This document shows positions 33,392 through 44,177 of a stretch of 64,000 nucleotides of DNA, one piece after another. The stretch comes from Acanthacorydalis orientalis (Eukaryota; Arthropoda; Insecta; Megaloptera; Corydalidae): the NCBI GenBank assembly GCA_034766995.1, contig CM068315.1:43102818-43166817 (forward strand), written 5' to 3'. A program made the translations under genes and the position numbers. Under the pieces are notes generated by a model. The model did not search any database. It was not told where the DNA came from and worked only from the letters and a program-made list of their open reading frames with translations. The stretch's first letter is position 1. Each line of letters opens with the position of its first letter.

Positions 33392-35046
33392 CAGAGGGGT
33401 CAAAAAAATGTAAACTAACTTCAACGTACAAAATATCTGCTTAAATGCTTTATTACTAAAATTATATAGACATCAAGGGATGGTTGTGAGTTATGTTTGA
33501 TTTCTACAATCACAACCAGAGTAGGATTTAGACAGGGACAACATAGGCCACTCTCCAGAGCGGCAAATTTTGATGGCGACAAATTTTGAAAAACTGGAAA
33601 TTTTATTTTCAATCGAAATTTCGATTTACAGGTAGTATAAACATTTTTGAATTGGAACCCACTGAAATTCAAGAAAAATATGAAATTTTGAGACGCGTTT
33701 ACGCTTCCGCTCTTAAACTTTTAATAGATGATGTATTTGTTTAGTTCCACGCTGACTGTGTTCAAAAAAAAACATTGAAAAATAGTGATCGTTAGAATTA
33801 TTAAAATTTCTTTGTCAAAATGATCTTTATACTGTTTATCCAAATGTTGAAATACTATAGTGAATGATTTTGTGTACTGCAGCATCAAATTGCAATGCAG
33901 AAAGCTTATTTTCATGTTTGAAGAGGATAAATATAGTACTTTGGCTCCGCGATGATTGAAGACCGTTTGAACAGCTTAGCTTTGTTGTGCATAGAATCGG
34001 AATTACTTCTAATCATAGATTGTGAAAGTTTAATTACAGAATTCACTACCAGAAAAGTAAGACGCAAGAATTTTTGAAAGTGATAACATGGAAAAGTTTT
34101 TAATAGTTCAATTTTTCTTGAAAATATAATTTCTGTAATAAGGTCTATTTTTTTAATATATTTAATGAATGATAAATTTTACAAATTTCTTAGTGATCCA
34201 ATTTTATTCTGTTGATATGTTCTCAAAATTACCGACACTCACAGATTTCTCTTAATTTATTTGGATAAAATTTGTAGGAGGGGGGTTATTTGATTGGTGC
34301 CTCAAGAGTGGCACTTTGTGTAAATCCGGCACTGATCATAACATGTTCTCAAAGTGGTCAACATTTTCGTCCAGTCACTTGTTGTTTCAACGAAGTCCTG
34401 TACAAGCAACATTGACCAATGTGTTCTCTGTGATTGCTGTGCACGATATTTCAACTTTCGTCAACTCTCAACCACTCACAATACTACATTTTGCTACTAG
34501 GTTCTTCTTCATGCATGGCACATAACAATCTTGGGATGTAAACTTTCACTTTGCTTGCTTAAGAATGCGTTATATACTTGATCTGCTAATTCCTGTCTCA
34601 AGTGCACATTATTTGGCAGATTGTTGTGGTGAGCGTGTCAATTGTTCTAACACTATAGCCGAGGAAGCAAGACATGTTGCTGTGCGAAACATCTTGACGG
34701 ATTTTTGATTGTGCACATCATACACGATACCATCGGTTTCAAATTTATCACTAATGCATGCAATTGTCAAGCGTGTTGGAGGTTCAATCTTAAACTCACG
34801 CCGCCATTGTCGTTATTCTTAGCACACATTTTCTAATTTCAAATATCACTTCAAAACGATAACTGTGCCTTGCCATTTTGTTTGACTCTCCTGTCAGTCG
34901 CATGGTAGCTCTAGCATTCGTATGATTAACAACATCCTTTGAGAGAACATCATACTACACATTGCCACCGTAATTCAATTCAACAATGAAAAAACTCCGT
35001 AGGTAAGCTCTTTTAAAGTGTGTGTACATTTTTGGACCCCTTGTAT
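33391..35046 (-). mobile_element. Tc1/IS630-like transposon, interrupted by a hAT
   Basis: Inverted ends: left ACAGAGGGGTCAAAAAAATG with TAAACTAACTTCAACGTA; right (reverse complement) ACAAGGGGTCCAAAAATGTA with CACACACTTT. The minus-strand transposase N-terminus is visible at about 34880-34450: MARHSYRFEVIFEIRKCV, CALETGISRSSI and ILKQAKWKFTSQD (a helix-turn-helix region). The catalytic middle is deleted. A second element of the same family lies at 37293-37862. A hAT copy sits at 33527-34334 inside it. Fossil. Confidence 0.8.
33527..34334 (+). mobile_element. hAT transposon nested in the Tc1-like element
   Basis: Ends are CAGAGTAGGATTTAGAC and (reverse complement) CAGTGCCGGATTTACAC. The flanking 8 bases are ATCACAAC (33519-33526) and ATCATAAC (34335-34342), a 7-of-8 match and the expected hAT target duplication. 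On the + strand, NVEIL, then MILCTAASNCNAESLFSCLK (about 33860-33920) and, after a frameshift, MIEDRLNSLALLCIESELLL (from ATG 33951) are the C-terminal dimerisation domain of a ZMYM/Ac-like hAT transposase. Two stops and one frameshift kill it. It is the parent-type copy for the MITE at 29431-29800. Confidence 0.85.
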
Positions 35047-35280
35047 ATACATTGTACATAACGATATAGAATGAAACTATTTTGACATAAACTTTAATTA
35101 AAATTCGTAGCAAATTGTACTTAAAGCGCAAATTTCTAGAAATAAGTTGATTTTATGATTGATTTAGATTTGAAAATATAAATAATAACATTTATTTGTA
35201 TTTTAAAACTGGTGGTGATTTTATATTATTATTTAAAATTTTTAATGGTAAACGTGAGATATGTTTTGTTATAATTCATT

Positions 35281-35283
<3 letters not shown>
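35047..35283. other. AT-rich stretch, nothing recognised
   Basis: Short AT-rich flank between the transposon and the microsatellite. Confidence 0.5.
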
Positions 35284-35330
<47 letters not shown>

Positions 35331-35336
35331 TATATC
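35284..35336. repeat. (TA)n microsatellite
   Basis: A TA run of about 23 units, then GATATATC. Confidence 0.96.
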
Positions 35337-35799
35337 TTATATTTTGAATTATTCACGATTTTTATTTAATAAAAATAGAAAAATAATAGTAATGTTTATT
35401 GTATTGTTTTATTGTGCACATGTTATTCGCTGTTCTGTGTGAATTATTTAAGATAAGTATGAGTTACATATCTCTAGTTTAACTCCTTCGTTACTAACGG
35501 AATGCATATGTTTCACTGAACATTCCTGTCGGGAAAATAATTTACATAGTGAATCCATTATAAAATACTGATGGGACGAAACTTCCCAGAACTGTATTTT
35601 TTATTCAAGATGTCGAAAAATTCTTGGAAAATAATTTTGGCCAATTTCAACTACCCCTTAATGCAATTAATTACCATTTTCCAAAATTATTCAAAACAAA
35701 AAGTTATATTGAAAGGGTTAAGAGCATTACAGTTGAATTTAGAGATAAGAAATTGGTCAACTGTTTATAGAAATTGCATAATTATTAATTTTTTTTAAT

Positions 35800-36080
35800 T
35801 AAAATAAATTTACAGTTTTATAAATGAATTTTTGTCATTTCAAAGACCATAAAATGCTCTGTTCAAAAATGTTCACTAATTGATTATTGCTCACTTTCGA
35901 TTATTGCTTATACGCATTTCGATGAAGATTACATTATTCTCAGAGCGATGAAGCACAGAGAAATCATACTTGTGGATAAGATATCTGTACATTAGCACTC
36001 TAAGAATATCATCGCTATCATTAGTAACAATCGAGGATCAATAATTAGTTATAGATTTTGTTTCGTTTCTCAAAAATTTG
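35800..36080. repeat. Palindromic dispersed repeat, copy 4
   Basis: The copy contains AAATTTACAGTTTTATAAAT (left outer arm), CAAAAATGTTCACTAATTGA, TCGATTATTGCTTATACGCA, then the centre ATCTGTACATTAGCACTCTA, and the right inner arm ACAATCGAGGATCAATAATT. The right outer arm is lost. Confidence 0.7.
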
Positions 36081-36185
36081 GCAAATTCATCATCTAAACA
36101 TTTACCTCTTCGTCGAACACACTTTATAATGTATCCTTTTCATATTCATTCTTTTTTGAATAGAATTTTCTGAATGTTTTAACAA

Positions 36186-36188
<3 letters not shown>

Positions 36189-36237
<49 letters not shown>

Positions 36238-36238
36238 G
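36189..36238. repeat. (TA)n microsatellite
   Basis: A TA run with two GTA interruptions at its right end. Confidence 0.95.
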
Positions 36239-36460
36239 TATGAAAATTTCCTTGTATAAAAAATCATATTATTTATTATTAGAATATATCTACGCCTGTG
36301 CAATTTTATTCACACTGAAATAAAATATGTCCCTTATGCAAAATGAAATTGATTTTAATTCATCATATTTATTAAGAATAAAACGAAATAGAAATATCAT
36401 AACAATACATAAATTGATGACAATTAATGTTTCTATATGAATATATTTAATTTTTCAAAG

Positions 36461-36732
36461 GCTGCCGAGTGTGCAACTACAACGAAACAAACACCGTACG
36501 TACAAATATTAATCCTTTTTACAGTAATTTCGAAACCATGAAATTAGAATTTCACAACGCCGTCGGTGTATCGCATTACGGTAACAACATTGATATTCAA
36601 GTAAAACTTATTCGCGGCGTTAATTTTATACAGCGTTTCTTTGGAACGCGTCCGTTGCCTCAGGACGAAGTTTGTTCTTCATTAGTGAAATTAATATATT
36701 TTGATATGAATATTTGTAATTTGTCGAAATGA
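36461..36732 (+). CDS. Candidate coding exon, unknown protein
   Basis: An acceptor (TAATTTTTCAAAG|GC) at 36460 opens a frame that runs 90 codons to a TGA at 36730-36732. Codon usage is coding-like: mixed third positions and many CpG, unlike the flanks. The peptide begins CRVCNYNETNTVRTNINPFY, continues KLEFHNAVGVSHYGNNIDIQ and FIQRFFGTRPLPQDEVCSSL, and then turns AT-rich. The true exon may therefore end near 36690 at a weak donor (GAA|GTTTGT or TTA|GTGAAA). All three minus-strand frames have stops. The exon starts in phase 1 and has no ATG of its own, so it would be internal or terminal. I do not recognise the family. This is the best single exon candidate in the window. Confidence 0.45.
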
Positions 36733-36928
36733 CATTATGCACGTTATATATTTTTTTAATATCGTTATATTTTTATATACGAAATGAATTTCGTTTGTTG
36801 TTTGTGGTATGAGTAGGACGTGGATTAATCAAATGTAGATAATTAATGGAATTGAGTATAAATGAACATGTTTTTATATTTAATTTATTCGTTCATATTA
36901 CTACAAAGCTTCAATGAAAACATTACAA

Positions 36929-36931
<3 letters not shown>

Positions 36932-36973
<42 letters not shown>
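36932..36973. repeat. (AT)n microsatellite
   Basis: An uninterrupted AT run of about 20 units. Confidence 0.96.
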
Positions 36974-36975
<2 letters not shown>

Positions 36976-37292
36976 ATGACCTATAATATTTTTATTTGTG
37001 GGTGGTATATGACGAATAATGAATTATTAATTAAAAAAAGCTAATTTAGTTCCAGTAGAAAAAAAACAATTCAATAGGTATTAAATCGATTCGTTGAAAA
37101 ATAATTATCATTTTAATCTTTCTTAAAAATTGATGATTAATCATGAGATAGCTTATATTTCTAACATCCATTTATTATACTCTTTTCATATTTCAGATCG
37201 TTTTTAATTTAAGTTGTCTCATAAATAATGTTAAACGTTAAAATATAATCTTTTATTTACAGTAGTACCAATTGGAATAAATTCATTAAATA

Positions 37293-37862
37293 AAAGGGCT
37301 CCCAAAATGTATACACACTTTGATGTAGAGAATATCTGCGTAAAAGCGTTATTGCTAAAATTATATGGACATCAAGGGATGGTTGTGAGTTATATTTGAC
37401 TTCTACAATCATAAAAAGTACTCAAAATGGTCACTATTAGCGTGTAGATACTTTTAATTTCGCAGAATTACTGCACGAGCAATGATTGCCAAAGTGGCCA
37501 CTATTATTGCTGAGCACAACAATTCGATTCCATCTCGTGGACCCGCCAATGTAGCTGGTTTTCCATGATGTACCACATATTTCAGGGTCACCCATAAGTA
37601 GAAATCAGGTGTGTTAAGTCTGGTGAATGTGGTAGGAACACAACAATACCTTTTTGTCTTATCCATTGTCCTAGCAGAATCTCAACGAGGTAGATTGAGG
37701 TTGGTTGGTTGTAGTTTCAAAACCAACCAATCAAAACAACCAACCAACCCGAACCTACTTCGATGAGATTCTCTCCTTGTTGTCTATATAATTTTAATAA
37801 TAAAGCTTTCACGTACATATTTTCTACGTTGAAGTGTGTATGCAATTTTTGGGCCTCTTTTC
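37293..37862 (-). mobile_element. Tc1/IS630-like deletion derivative (same family as 33.4 kb)
   Basis: Inverted ends of about 60 bases: left AAAGGGCTCCCAAAATGTAT with ACACACTTTGATGTAG; right (reverse complement) AAGAGGCCCAAAAATTGCAT with ACACACTTCAACGTAG. The minus-strand frame 37666-37454 encodes the transposase C-terminus: NTPDFYLWVTLKYVVHHGKP, then IIVATLAIIARAVILRN. The N-terminal and catalytic parts are deleted, and a long hairpin sits at the deletion point. It keeps the part that the 33.4-kb copy lost, and the reverse. Confidence 0.8.
37676..37772. repeat. Long inverted repeat at deletion junction
   Basis: AGAATCTCAACGAGGTAGAT and GAGGTTGGTTGGTTGT are mirrored by ACAACCAACCAACCCGAACC and TACTTCGATGAGATTCT. 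The stem is about 35 bp with a few mismatches and a ~24-base loop that itself holds AACCAACCAA. Confidence 0.85.
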
Positions 37863-38114
37863 ATGTCAACTTATTTAAGTGAAAAAAATTACTATTATTC
37901 TGTTAATGTTTGAAGAAAGTTAAAAAAGAATTAGAATACAGATACAAATAAACAGACATATTTTTTTAAACAAAAAAATACAGAGATTAAAAAAATTAAA
38001 TACAAGAATAAAAATTTCGGTTGCAAATTTGAATCGAAAATAATTTATTAAAATTTATTGTACTTCCATAACGATAACTTGTCGAAAACATTTTGAATAG
38101 ATCTTATAAGTATG

Positions 38115-38221
<107 letters not shown>

Positions 38222-39415
38222 CTGTGTATGAAAACCGTTTCTAAACAGAATGTAAACTTCTGAAATGTAACCTGTATGTTGGTTTAAATGAAATAGCCTG
38301 AAGGAAAACACATGTAAATTGTTGACTTACTTAAACAATCTTAGCGAAAGTTATAAATAATTCAAAATTAAAATCTTATCCAGTTCAGTAGTCTTTATAA
38401 CCAGTAATCAAATGTATTATTGAATATTAAATCGAGGAATAATTATTCATTAGTCAATCGATAGTTAAGCAAAATGTTTGAAGAATGTTAAGAAATAATT
38501 TTAATCACAATATCGTAGTAAATTTAATTTTCAGAAACAAATAGGTGCTTTGCAATACAGTACTAACACTGTATTGATTTTCATAAATGAATTATTTTTT
38601 CATTCCAGATACCAAAATAAATTTTCCTGTTCATAATTTCAATAAATTATTTTTAATTGTTGATTTTACCCTTTTAGATGACGATAGCCATCTTCTTCAA
38701 AATCAGAGTTTTTTCTGTATTCTCTGAAAAAGCAGAGATCTTTCTACACCTTGATATTCTACAAAATCATATTCTATCATTTTTTTCGTGAAAATTATTC
38801 GATTAATATTTATTGATTATTTTTTATTGTTATTTATAAGGATTTCTATAGTGATACCATAATATTCAGGGCATCAAATCTCAGAAAAATCTAATACTTT
38901 GAAAATAAATTTTTATATCTAAATATCTTTTTTAACACCTGTCCAACAGTTCTTTATTTCTGCTTAATTCTTTTTCATATTACTGTTTCAGTAATTTACT
39001 ATTTGAAAAATGTTATTCTTGTTATGGTTCTGTTATTTGTTTGAAATGTATTCAAAAACTTCAAACACATTAACTTTTATGAAGTAATTGAACATCGTAA
39101 ATTTAAAACTTTGTATCTGAAAATGATATTTACTTATCAAAATAAAGAATTAAATTCTTATTTCCTATTTTGATATATTAATGTGCATTTGAGTAGAAAT
39201 TTTGTTATATTTTGAGGGGTTGATTAATTCGTGAACATGAAATTAAACAAAATACTAGATTTCTAACTCCAGTTTCAATAATTTATCATCATAATTTTTC
39301 AACTTTCTTCGAAAATATAAGGTAGTAATTATGTGATGAAAGAATGATAAATATTTAATATAAAAGTATTATATAATTAATAAACTATATAAATAGTTTA
39401 TTTTAAATTTCTTTC
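38222..39415. other. AT-rich stretch, nothing recognised
   Basis: The short direct words CTTCAAAATCAGAG and TCTCTGAAAAAGCAGAGATC (38695-38740) form a weak dyad. No gene was called. Confidence 0.45.
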
Positions 39416-39419
39416 TACA

Positions 39420-39870
39420 ATTAAAAAATGTTTCTGCCACTATACGTGCGTTTTATTTGTTCTCTGATTGGTTGATATCGATCACGTGGTCTCTTATGAT
39501 TGGCTTATATATCACATGAACAGTGTTCTACTGTATGTAAAATTGATGAAGTCTCTTACGGTATACAACGAAAGAGGGTATACGATTTCAGTGTAAAACT
39601 GATAAGATATTTATTAAAAGTATTATATTCACTTGAGATTTAGAGTAAAAAAATTGTTACAAATTTTAACATTATTTTCTGTTATGCTAATTTTTATAAA
39701 CTTTTCTAATAAAATTTTTACTACTTACATTTAGATGGATTATTTGTGTGTATAATTAGTTAATATTTGTTATTTGTTAGGATAGAGTGTGTGTTAGTGA
39801 GCGAGGGGCGAAGCCACCCTGGTGATAGGCGAGGTCAACGAGCAGATGACAGAACCCACTAGTAATCTAG
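39420..39870 (+). repeat. CCAAT/E-box repeat, copy 2
   Basis: CTCTGATTGGTTGATATCGA, then TCACGTGGTCTCTTATGATT and GGCTTATATATCACATGAAC form two tandem units, each an inverted CCAAT box plus an E-box-like CANNTG. Next come ACAACGAAAGAGGGTATACG and the tail GTTAGTGAGCGAGGGGCGAA, GCCACCCTGGTGATAGG. Order and wording match copies at 16.27-16.68 kb (reversed) and 50.73-51.07 kb. No terminal inverted repeat or frame was found. Confidence 0.65.
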
Positions 39871-39889
39871 AACAAAATTCTTAAGACCA

Positions 39890-40055
39890 GTAATTGTCTT
39901 TCACAAATAATTTTTCTTCCACTCTATAATCCACAAAACTTTGTGTGAACAAAAATATTCACTCAATTATTTGATTATTTTTGATACAGAATTTTGTTGT
40001 TTAGATAGTGAAAAAAAATGTATTCATGAATATGAATTTAGCCACAATACTTAAT
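39890..40055. repeat. Palindromic dispersed repeat, centre-deleted copy
   Basis: TTTCACAAATAATTTTTCTT, CCACAAAACTTTGTGTGAAC and AAAAATATTCACTCAATTAT lead directly into the complementary right arm, ending AATATGAATTTAGCCACAAT. The middle is lost. Confidence 0.6.
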
Positions 40056-40332
40056 GCGAAGAAAATGTATCCTGCGACATATGTTGTTTCAATAAATATT
40101 TTCGTTGCCTTTAATATCAAAATCAAAATTTTGATTGATTAACTGTCATTCAGCACAATATTGATGGCATACTTAACTTTATTTTTAAAAGATAATTTTC
40201 ACATGCTTGAAGTGTTGACAAACATTTCATATTTCTAAGAAATTTGTTTAATCTTCTTAATTAACTGTCATGATATTTTCCTTCGGTAAATAATTAACGT
40301 GAAAATAACATAAATATATGAGTACTTAAATA

Positions 40333-40335
<3 letters not shown>

Positions 40336-40371
<36 letters not shown>
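40336..40371. repeat. (TA)n microsatellite
   Basis: An uninterrupted TA run of about 17 units. Confidence 0.96.
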
Positions 40372-40372
<1 letters not shown>

Positions 40373-40660
40373 TCTATGTACATGGATATATGTGGTAATA
40401 ATTTATTATTTGTAATTTAGTGAAAACTGAAATATTATAATAAAATGTCACAATGGGAGTTTAATACCAAACAGTGTAATTAATTTCACTTTCACAAACT
40501 AATTATGTCTTCAAATATCACAAAATTTTCATTTAATTGCGCATTGGTGTATGAAAATTGACAATCACCTTTATATTCTATTTTAATATGCAAATGACAT
40601 ACTCACACACAAAAATCTTAAATTTAAATATTCAATCATTTTTAAATAATGTTTTAATTT

Positions 40661-40661
<1 letters not shown>

Positions 40662-40701
<40 letters not shown>

Positions 40702-40713
40702 TATACATATATA
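40662..40713. repeat. (AT)n microsatellite at mariner edge
   Basis: An AT run with ATGC and ATAC interruptions that ends at the mariner terminal repeat at 40712. Confidence 0.93.
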
Positions 40714-41525
40714 CGTGGGTCATTTGATAAGTTTGGTACGTTTCTATAATATGGCGCTATCATTGATTTGGTTACGTCACGGTTATCAAGTGTCACTTTT
40801 CAAAATAGTATGGGTGAAATATTAGCCAGAAACGATGCGTTGTTCACATTCTGCAGATGTTTGCAGCGAACATTGTAGCAGTTGCCGAAAAAATATGAAA
40901 AAACGAGCTGGCATTTTTGAGTCGATTCATCACTGTGGATAAAACATGGATCCACCACTACATACCTAAGTCGAACCAGCAGTCAAAGCAATATATAACG
41001 ACTGGTGAAAGTGCGCCGAAGACCGTTTTATGGACTGGGAAGTTGATGGCCACTCTTTTTGAGATTCCCAAGGAATAATCTTGCTCGACTGCTTAATGAA
41101 GAGAAAAACGATAACAGGAGGCTATTATACAACATTATTGGATTGTTTGAAAGAAGAGCTGAAACAAAAAAGGCCAAGATCGGCGCACTAAAAAGTATTA
41201 TTTCACCAGAACAACGAGCCGCCCCAGAAATCGACCATCGCAATGGCAAAATTGCACGAATTAGGTCTCGAATTGATTCCTCATCCATTCCATTCTCCGG
41301 AATTGTCGACCTCTTCTTTTTCACAAATTTGAAAATTTGACTAGGTGGTAAGAAATTCTCATCGAATGAGCATGTCATTGCCGCCGTCAATGTATATTTG
41401 GAGACTCGCTGGACCAAGTATATACCCCGAATGTAAACCTCAGTGTTGAGAAGTAAAATTGATTTTTTGTAAAAAGTGGTGTTTAACTTACTTATTTACC
41501 ATATTTATCAGACGACTCTCGTGTA
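40712..41525 (+). mobile_element. mariner element, N-terminus deleted, broken
   Basis: Ends: left TACGTGGGTCATTTGATAAG and right (reverse complement) TACACGAGAGTCGTCTGATA, an imperfect inverted repeat of about 27 bases. The + strand transposase is readable in shifted frames. FLSRFITVDKTWIHHYIPKS (about 40915) holds the first catalytic Asp. Then come QQSKQYITTGESAPK, a VLFHQNN-like second catalytic region near 41200 and AMAKLHELGLELIPHP (about 41245). The N-terminal DNA-binding part is missing, so 814 bases remain of the usual ~1.3 kb. Frames on either strand at 41028-41417 are shadows. Confidence 0.85.
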
Positions 41526-41744
41526 TGAAAATTTAAAAACCATATACGTTTTTCAAAAAGCATTATACAAATTGAAAAAAATATTTTTGTTGCATAAGAA
41601 TAGTTTTGAATATGAGCTCATAGTTATTGAATGATTCGAGATTTTGAGAAGAAACAAGAAGGCAGGAAACTTAAGTAACATTGCAGTTTATAACTGTAAC
41701 TAAATTCAGTTTTACAATTTAATCATTATGTACCTTATCGTCTT

Positions 41745-41966
41745 ATGTTGATGAAATCACTGTCTGATTTACTTGAAACTCTCTTTGAAACGAGTAATCT
41801 GATGCTTCTTAGGAATGGGTTTTTAAGTAATGATAAGTCGCATTTAGTATACGATTTTGACAAACTCATGACAATCGCGACGAAATGTCTAAAATATAGT
41901 TGTAAATTAAACAGCGAGGCTTGCCTTAATGGCGTTTATTTCGAGTGTTTACTTCTAAAAATATAA
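41745..41966 (+). CDS. Hypothetical small ORF
   Basis: An ATG at 41745 opens 73 codons: MLMKSLSDLLETLFETSNLM, then SHLVYDFDKLMTIATKCLKY. Codon use is more even than in the AT-rich flanks, with several CpG codons. There is no signal peptide, known motif or clear splice sites. It may be an isolated exon or chance. Confidence 0.2.
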   Translation: MLMKSLSDLLETLFETSNLMLLRNGFLSNDKSHLVYDFDKLMTIATKCLKYSCKLNSEACLNGVYFECLLLKI

Positions 41967-42740
41967 ATATCTCTTGATACTTGGTATTTAAGTGAGTTTA
42001 TAATAATTCATTCTTTAACAGATGACTAAAACAAACTCGTTATGTCAAGAATTCTGTTGTTATTTCAACATTAACTATATAGATAAAACTTTTGTTCAAA
42101 AATATAATACATGACAATAAAAATAACTACTTCGGAGACAATTTCAGTCATATTATACGATCTGTATATTTTTTTCTATTCTCTATAATTCATGTTTTAA
42201 ATAAGTATGTTCATTATTGAGTGTTAAGTAGGGCTATTTATTTATATGGACTATTATACCTTAATGGTGTGCATAATAAGTTTATTTTCTAAATAATATC
42301 AAGTATATATTAAAATACAAAACATAAATTTAGTATAGATTACAGATATTCAGTAATAAAAATTACAGGTCATGAGGAAATTATTCAATTTTATCGTAAT
42401 AAATATCATTAGTTAACCATAAATTACAGTATACCTCACCTATATTAGTTAATAATACATAAAGTATCATAAAATCAAATCTTTTTATGTACTTGTAGTC
42501 CATTATAAAAGTCATACGATTCAAAATTGGTAATTGTCGATATGACCCGTTGTTCCATACATACACTTTAATAATTCCAGAAAATAAATAACTTTTAATG
42601 TGCACATACTTTGCATAATTACAAGTATAACAGACTGAACCCTTGTCTGATAAAAAAAAAACAACACTGTACAATATAAAAAATCACTCTGAACAGTATC
42701 ACTCGCTGAGATCTGCAGAAAAACGAGGAAATTTAAATTT
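41967..42740. other. AT-rich stretch, nothing recognised
   Basis: The minus-strand frame 42674-42381 starts without ATG and has AT-driven composition. Confidence 0.4.
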
Positions 42741-42928
42741 ACATTAATTATTATTTTCCCTTGTTTTCAGCGCCACTGTTACATTTTCAATGCATGTTTC
42801 ATTTAATAAATATGTTTGCATATTGTGTCGTCTCACGGCATGCTGACACTGCATAAACAGAAGGTATATCGGATTCCAGCTCACTTCCAAACAGGATTTG
42901 TTTATTGTGACACCAACTGACGCTTTAT

Positions 42929-42938
42929 ACACACATAC

Positions 42939-43006
<68 letters not shown>
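42929..43006. repeat. (ATAC)n(AT)n microsatellite
   Basis: About six ATAC units followed by about 27 AT units. Confidence 0.96.
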
Positions 43007-43008
<2 letters not shown>

Positions 43009-43021
43009 TCTTTGGGTAGAA

Positions 43022-43231
43022 TTACAATTTAACGAAAGAGGACCCAACAATCACAGTCTGTAGAGTTGACACATCTACAACAACATTGGGGTACGAACAT
43101 CGAGGTAACTGAATATTCATCAGATGAAGGTGTTGGATTGAAACAGGAACAGAGACCGAAACTGTAAACGAAAAAGATGGAATTAGAGATGAGGAAACGC
43201 ACTTGTAGCGGTTGTTACATTCCGAAAACAT
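43022..43231 (-). CDS. Hypothetical small ORF or exon
   Basis: On the minus strand an ATG at 43231 opens 69 codons to 43022: MFSECNNRYKCVSSSLIPSF, SFTVSVSVPVSIQHLHL, then RCSYPNVVVDVSTLQTVIVG. Third-position use is mixed and GC-richer than the flanks. Ser and Val are frequent. No motif was recognised. On the + strand the same segment has a donor-like GAG|GTAACT (43103), so the coding strand is uncertain. Confidence 0.22.
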   Translation of the reverse strand: MFSECNNRYKCVSSSLIPSFSFTVSVSVPVSIQHLHLMNIQLPRCSYPNVVVDVSTLQTVIVGSSFVKL

Positions 43232-43234
43232 CAC

Positions 43235-43906
43235 AGAAAAGATTATAGTTTGTAAACGTTTCCAGTAAACAGTTTATAAATAAATAATCGTGGGCAAAAT
43301 GTTCAGAATAGAAAACGTTATTTTAAATCTAAAAAAAATAAATCTCTTTTCAAACATTTTTTTAAAAAAAAAACATAATTGGATATTAAAAAGTATTGAA
43401 ATAAATTATATGAACGACCATATTAAAATTTATCAACGAAATATAACATCTCTCTAAATATATACATTTTTGAGGGTAGTGACGTAGTCGTTATGTTTTT
43501 ATTTCATATTTTACTTATTTTTTATTCACTCTTTCACATATATTAAAGGATATTCGCTGTACGTTTCTTTGTTGAAAATGTCGACGTGAGAATAAATGAT
43601 GTGTTATTTCTGTTTTATCTTTATCTTTTGGTGCCAGTTTTTATCAACATTTCTCTATTTTTATTTATTTGTCGATGTGATCTTATTTCCACGTACGACT
43701 TTTAACTAATATTGATGGATGGTCTTCGTTTTTGACATATCATCAATTTTAAAACGATTTTAAGTTATTTTATTATCGTGACTTAATCACTATGATCGAT
43801 TTTTTAGTCGAGACTTATCGTAAGAAATTTATAAAAATCTATATCAGAAACTAAATTAAAATGTTGATAAATATTTATTACAATCCAGGTTGTATATTTG
43901 ATACTA
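43235..43906. other. AT-rich stretch, nothing recognised
   Basis: Scattered single CpG-containing words between 43560 and 43760. No frame or splice pair. Confidence 0.4.
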
Positions 43907-44177
43907 TTTAGTTGGTAGGAAAATAATTGCAGTTTTTGTTTTCTGATTTTTAACCTTACTTTTTTCAATGAAAGTGTCATTTCATTCTGTTTATGTTAAT
44001 ATCGTTTTAAAGTGTATTTTTCTGTTTATATTTTGGTAACATAGACCTTGGTTTTGTTATTAATTTTGTTTCAAATCTGGCTATTGAATTAAAGATCGAA
44101 AAGAAGCAAATAAGAGCTATTTTTGAATGAGTTCAAAACGGGTCGCAAAGCAGCAAAAATTGCTCGTAAATTAAACG
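43907..44177 (+). pseudogene. mariner 5' end with transposase start (SETMAR-like family)
   Basis: The terminal repeat AGTTGGTAGGAAAATAATTG, then CAGTTTTTGTTTTCTGA, is followed by a leader shared with 5985-6105 and 57.6 kb. The start codon is changed (ATC), but EKKQIRAIF and, after a frameshift, NEFKTGRKAAKIARKLN identify the N-terminus. The element breaks off at about 44177. Confidence 0.8.

Noticed and set aside
41028..41417. 129-codon minus-strand frame and 93-codon + strand frame
   Set aside because: Both overlap the mariner at 40712-41525 out of its coding frame. The recognised transposase blocks lie in other + strand frames.
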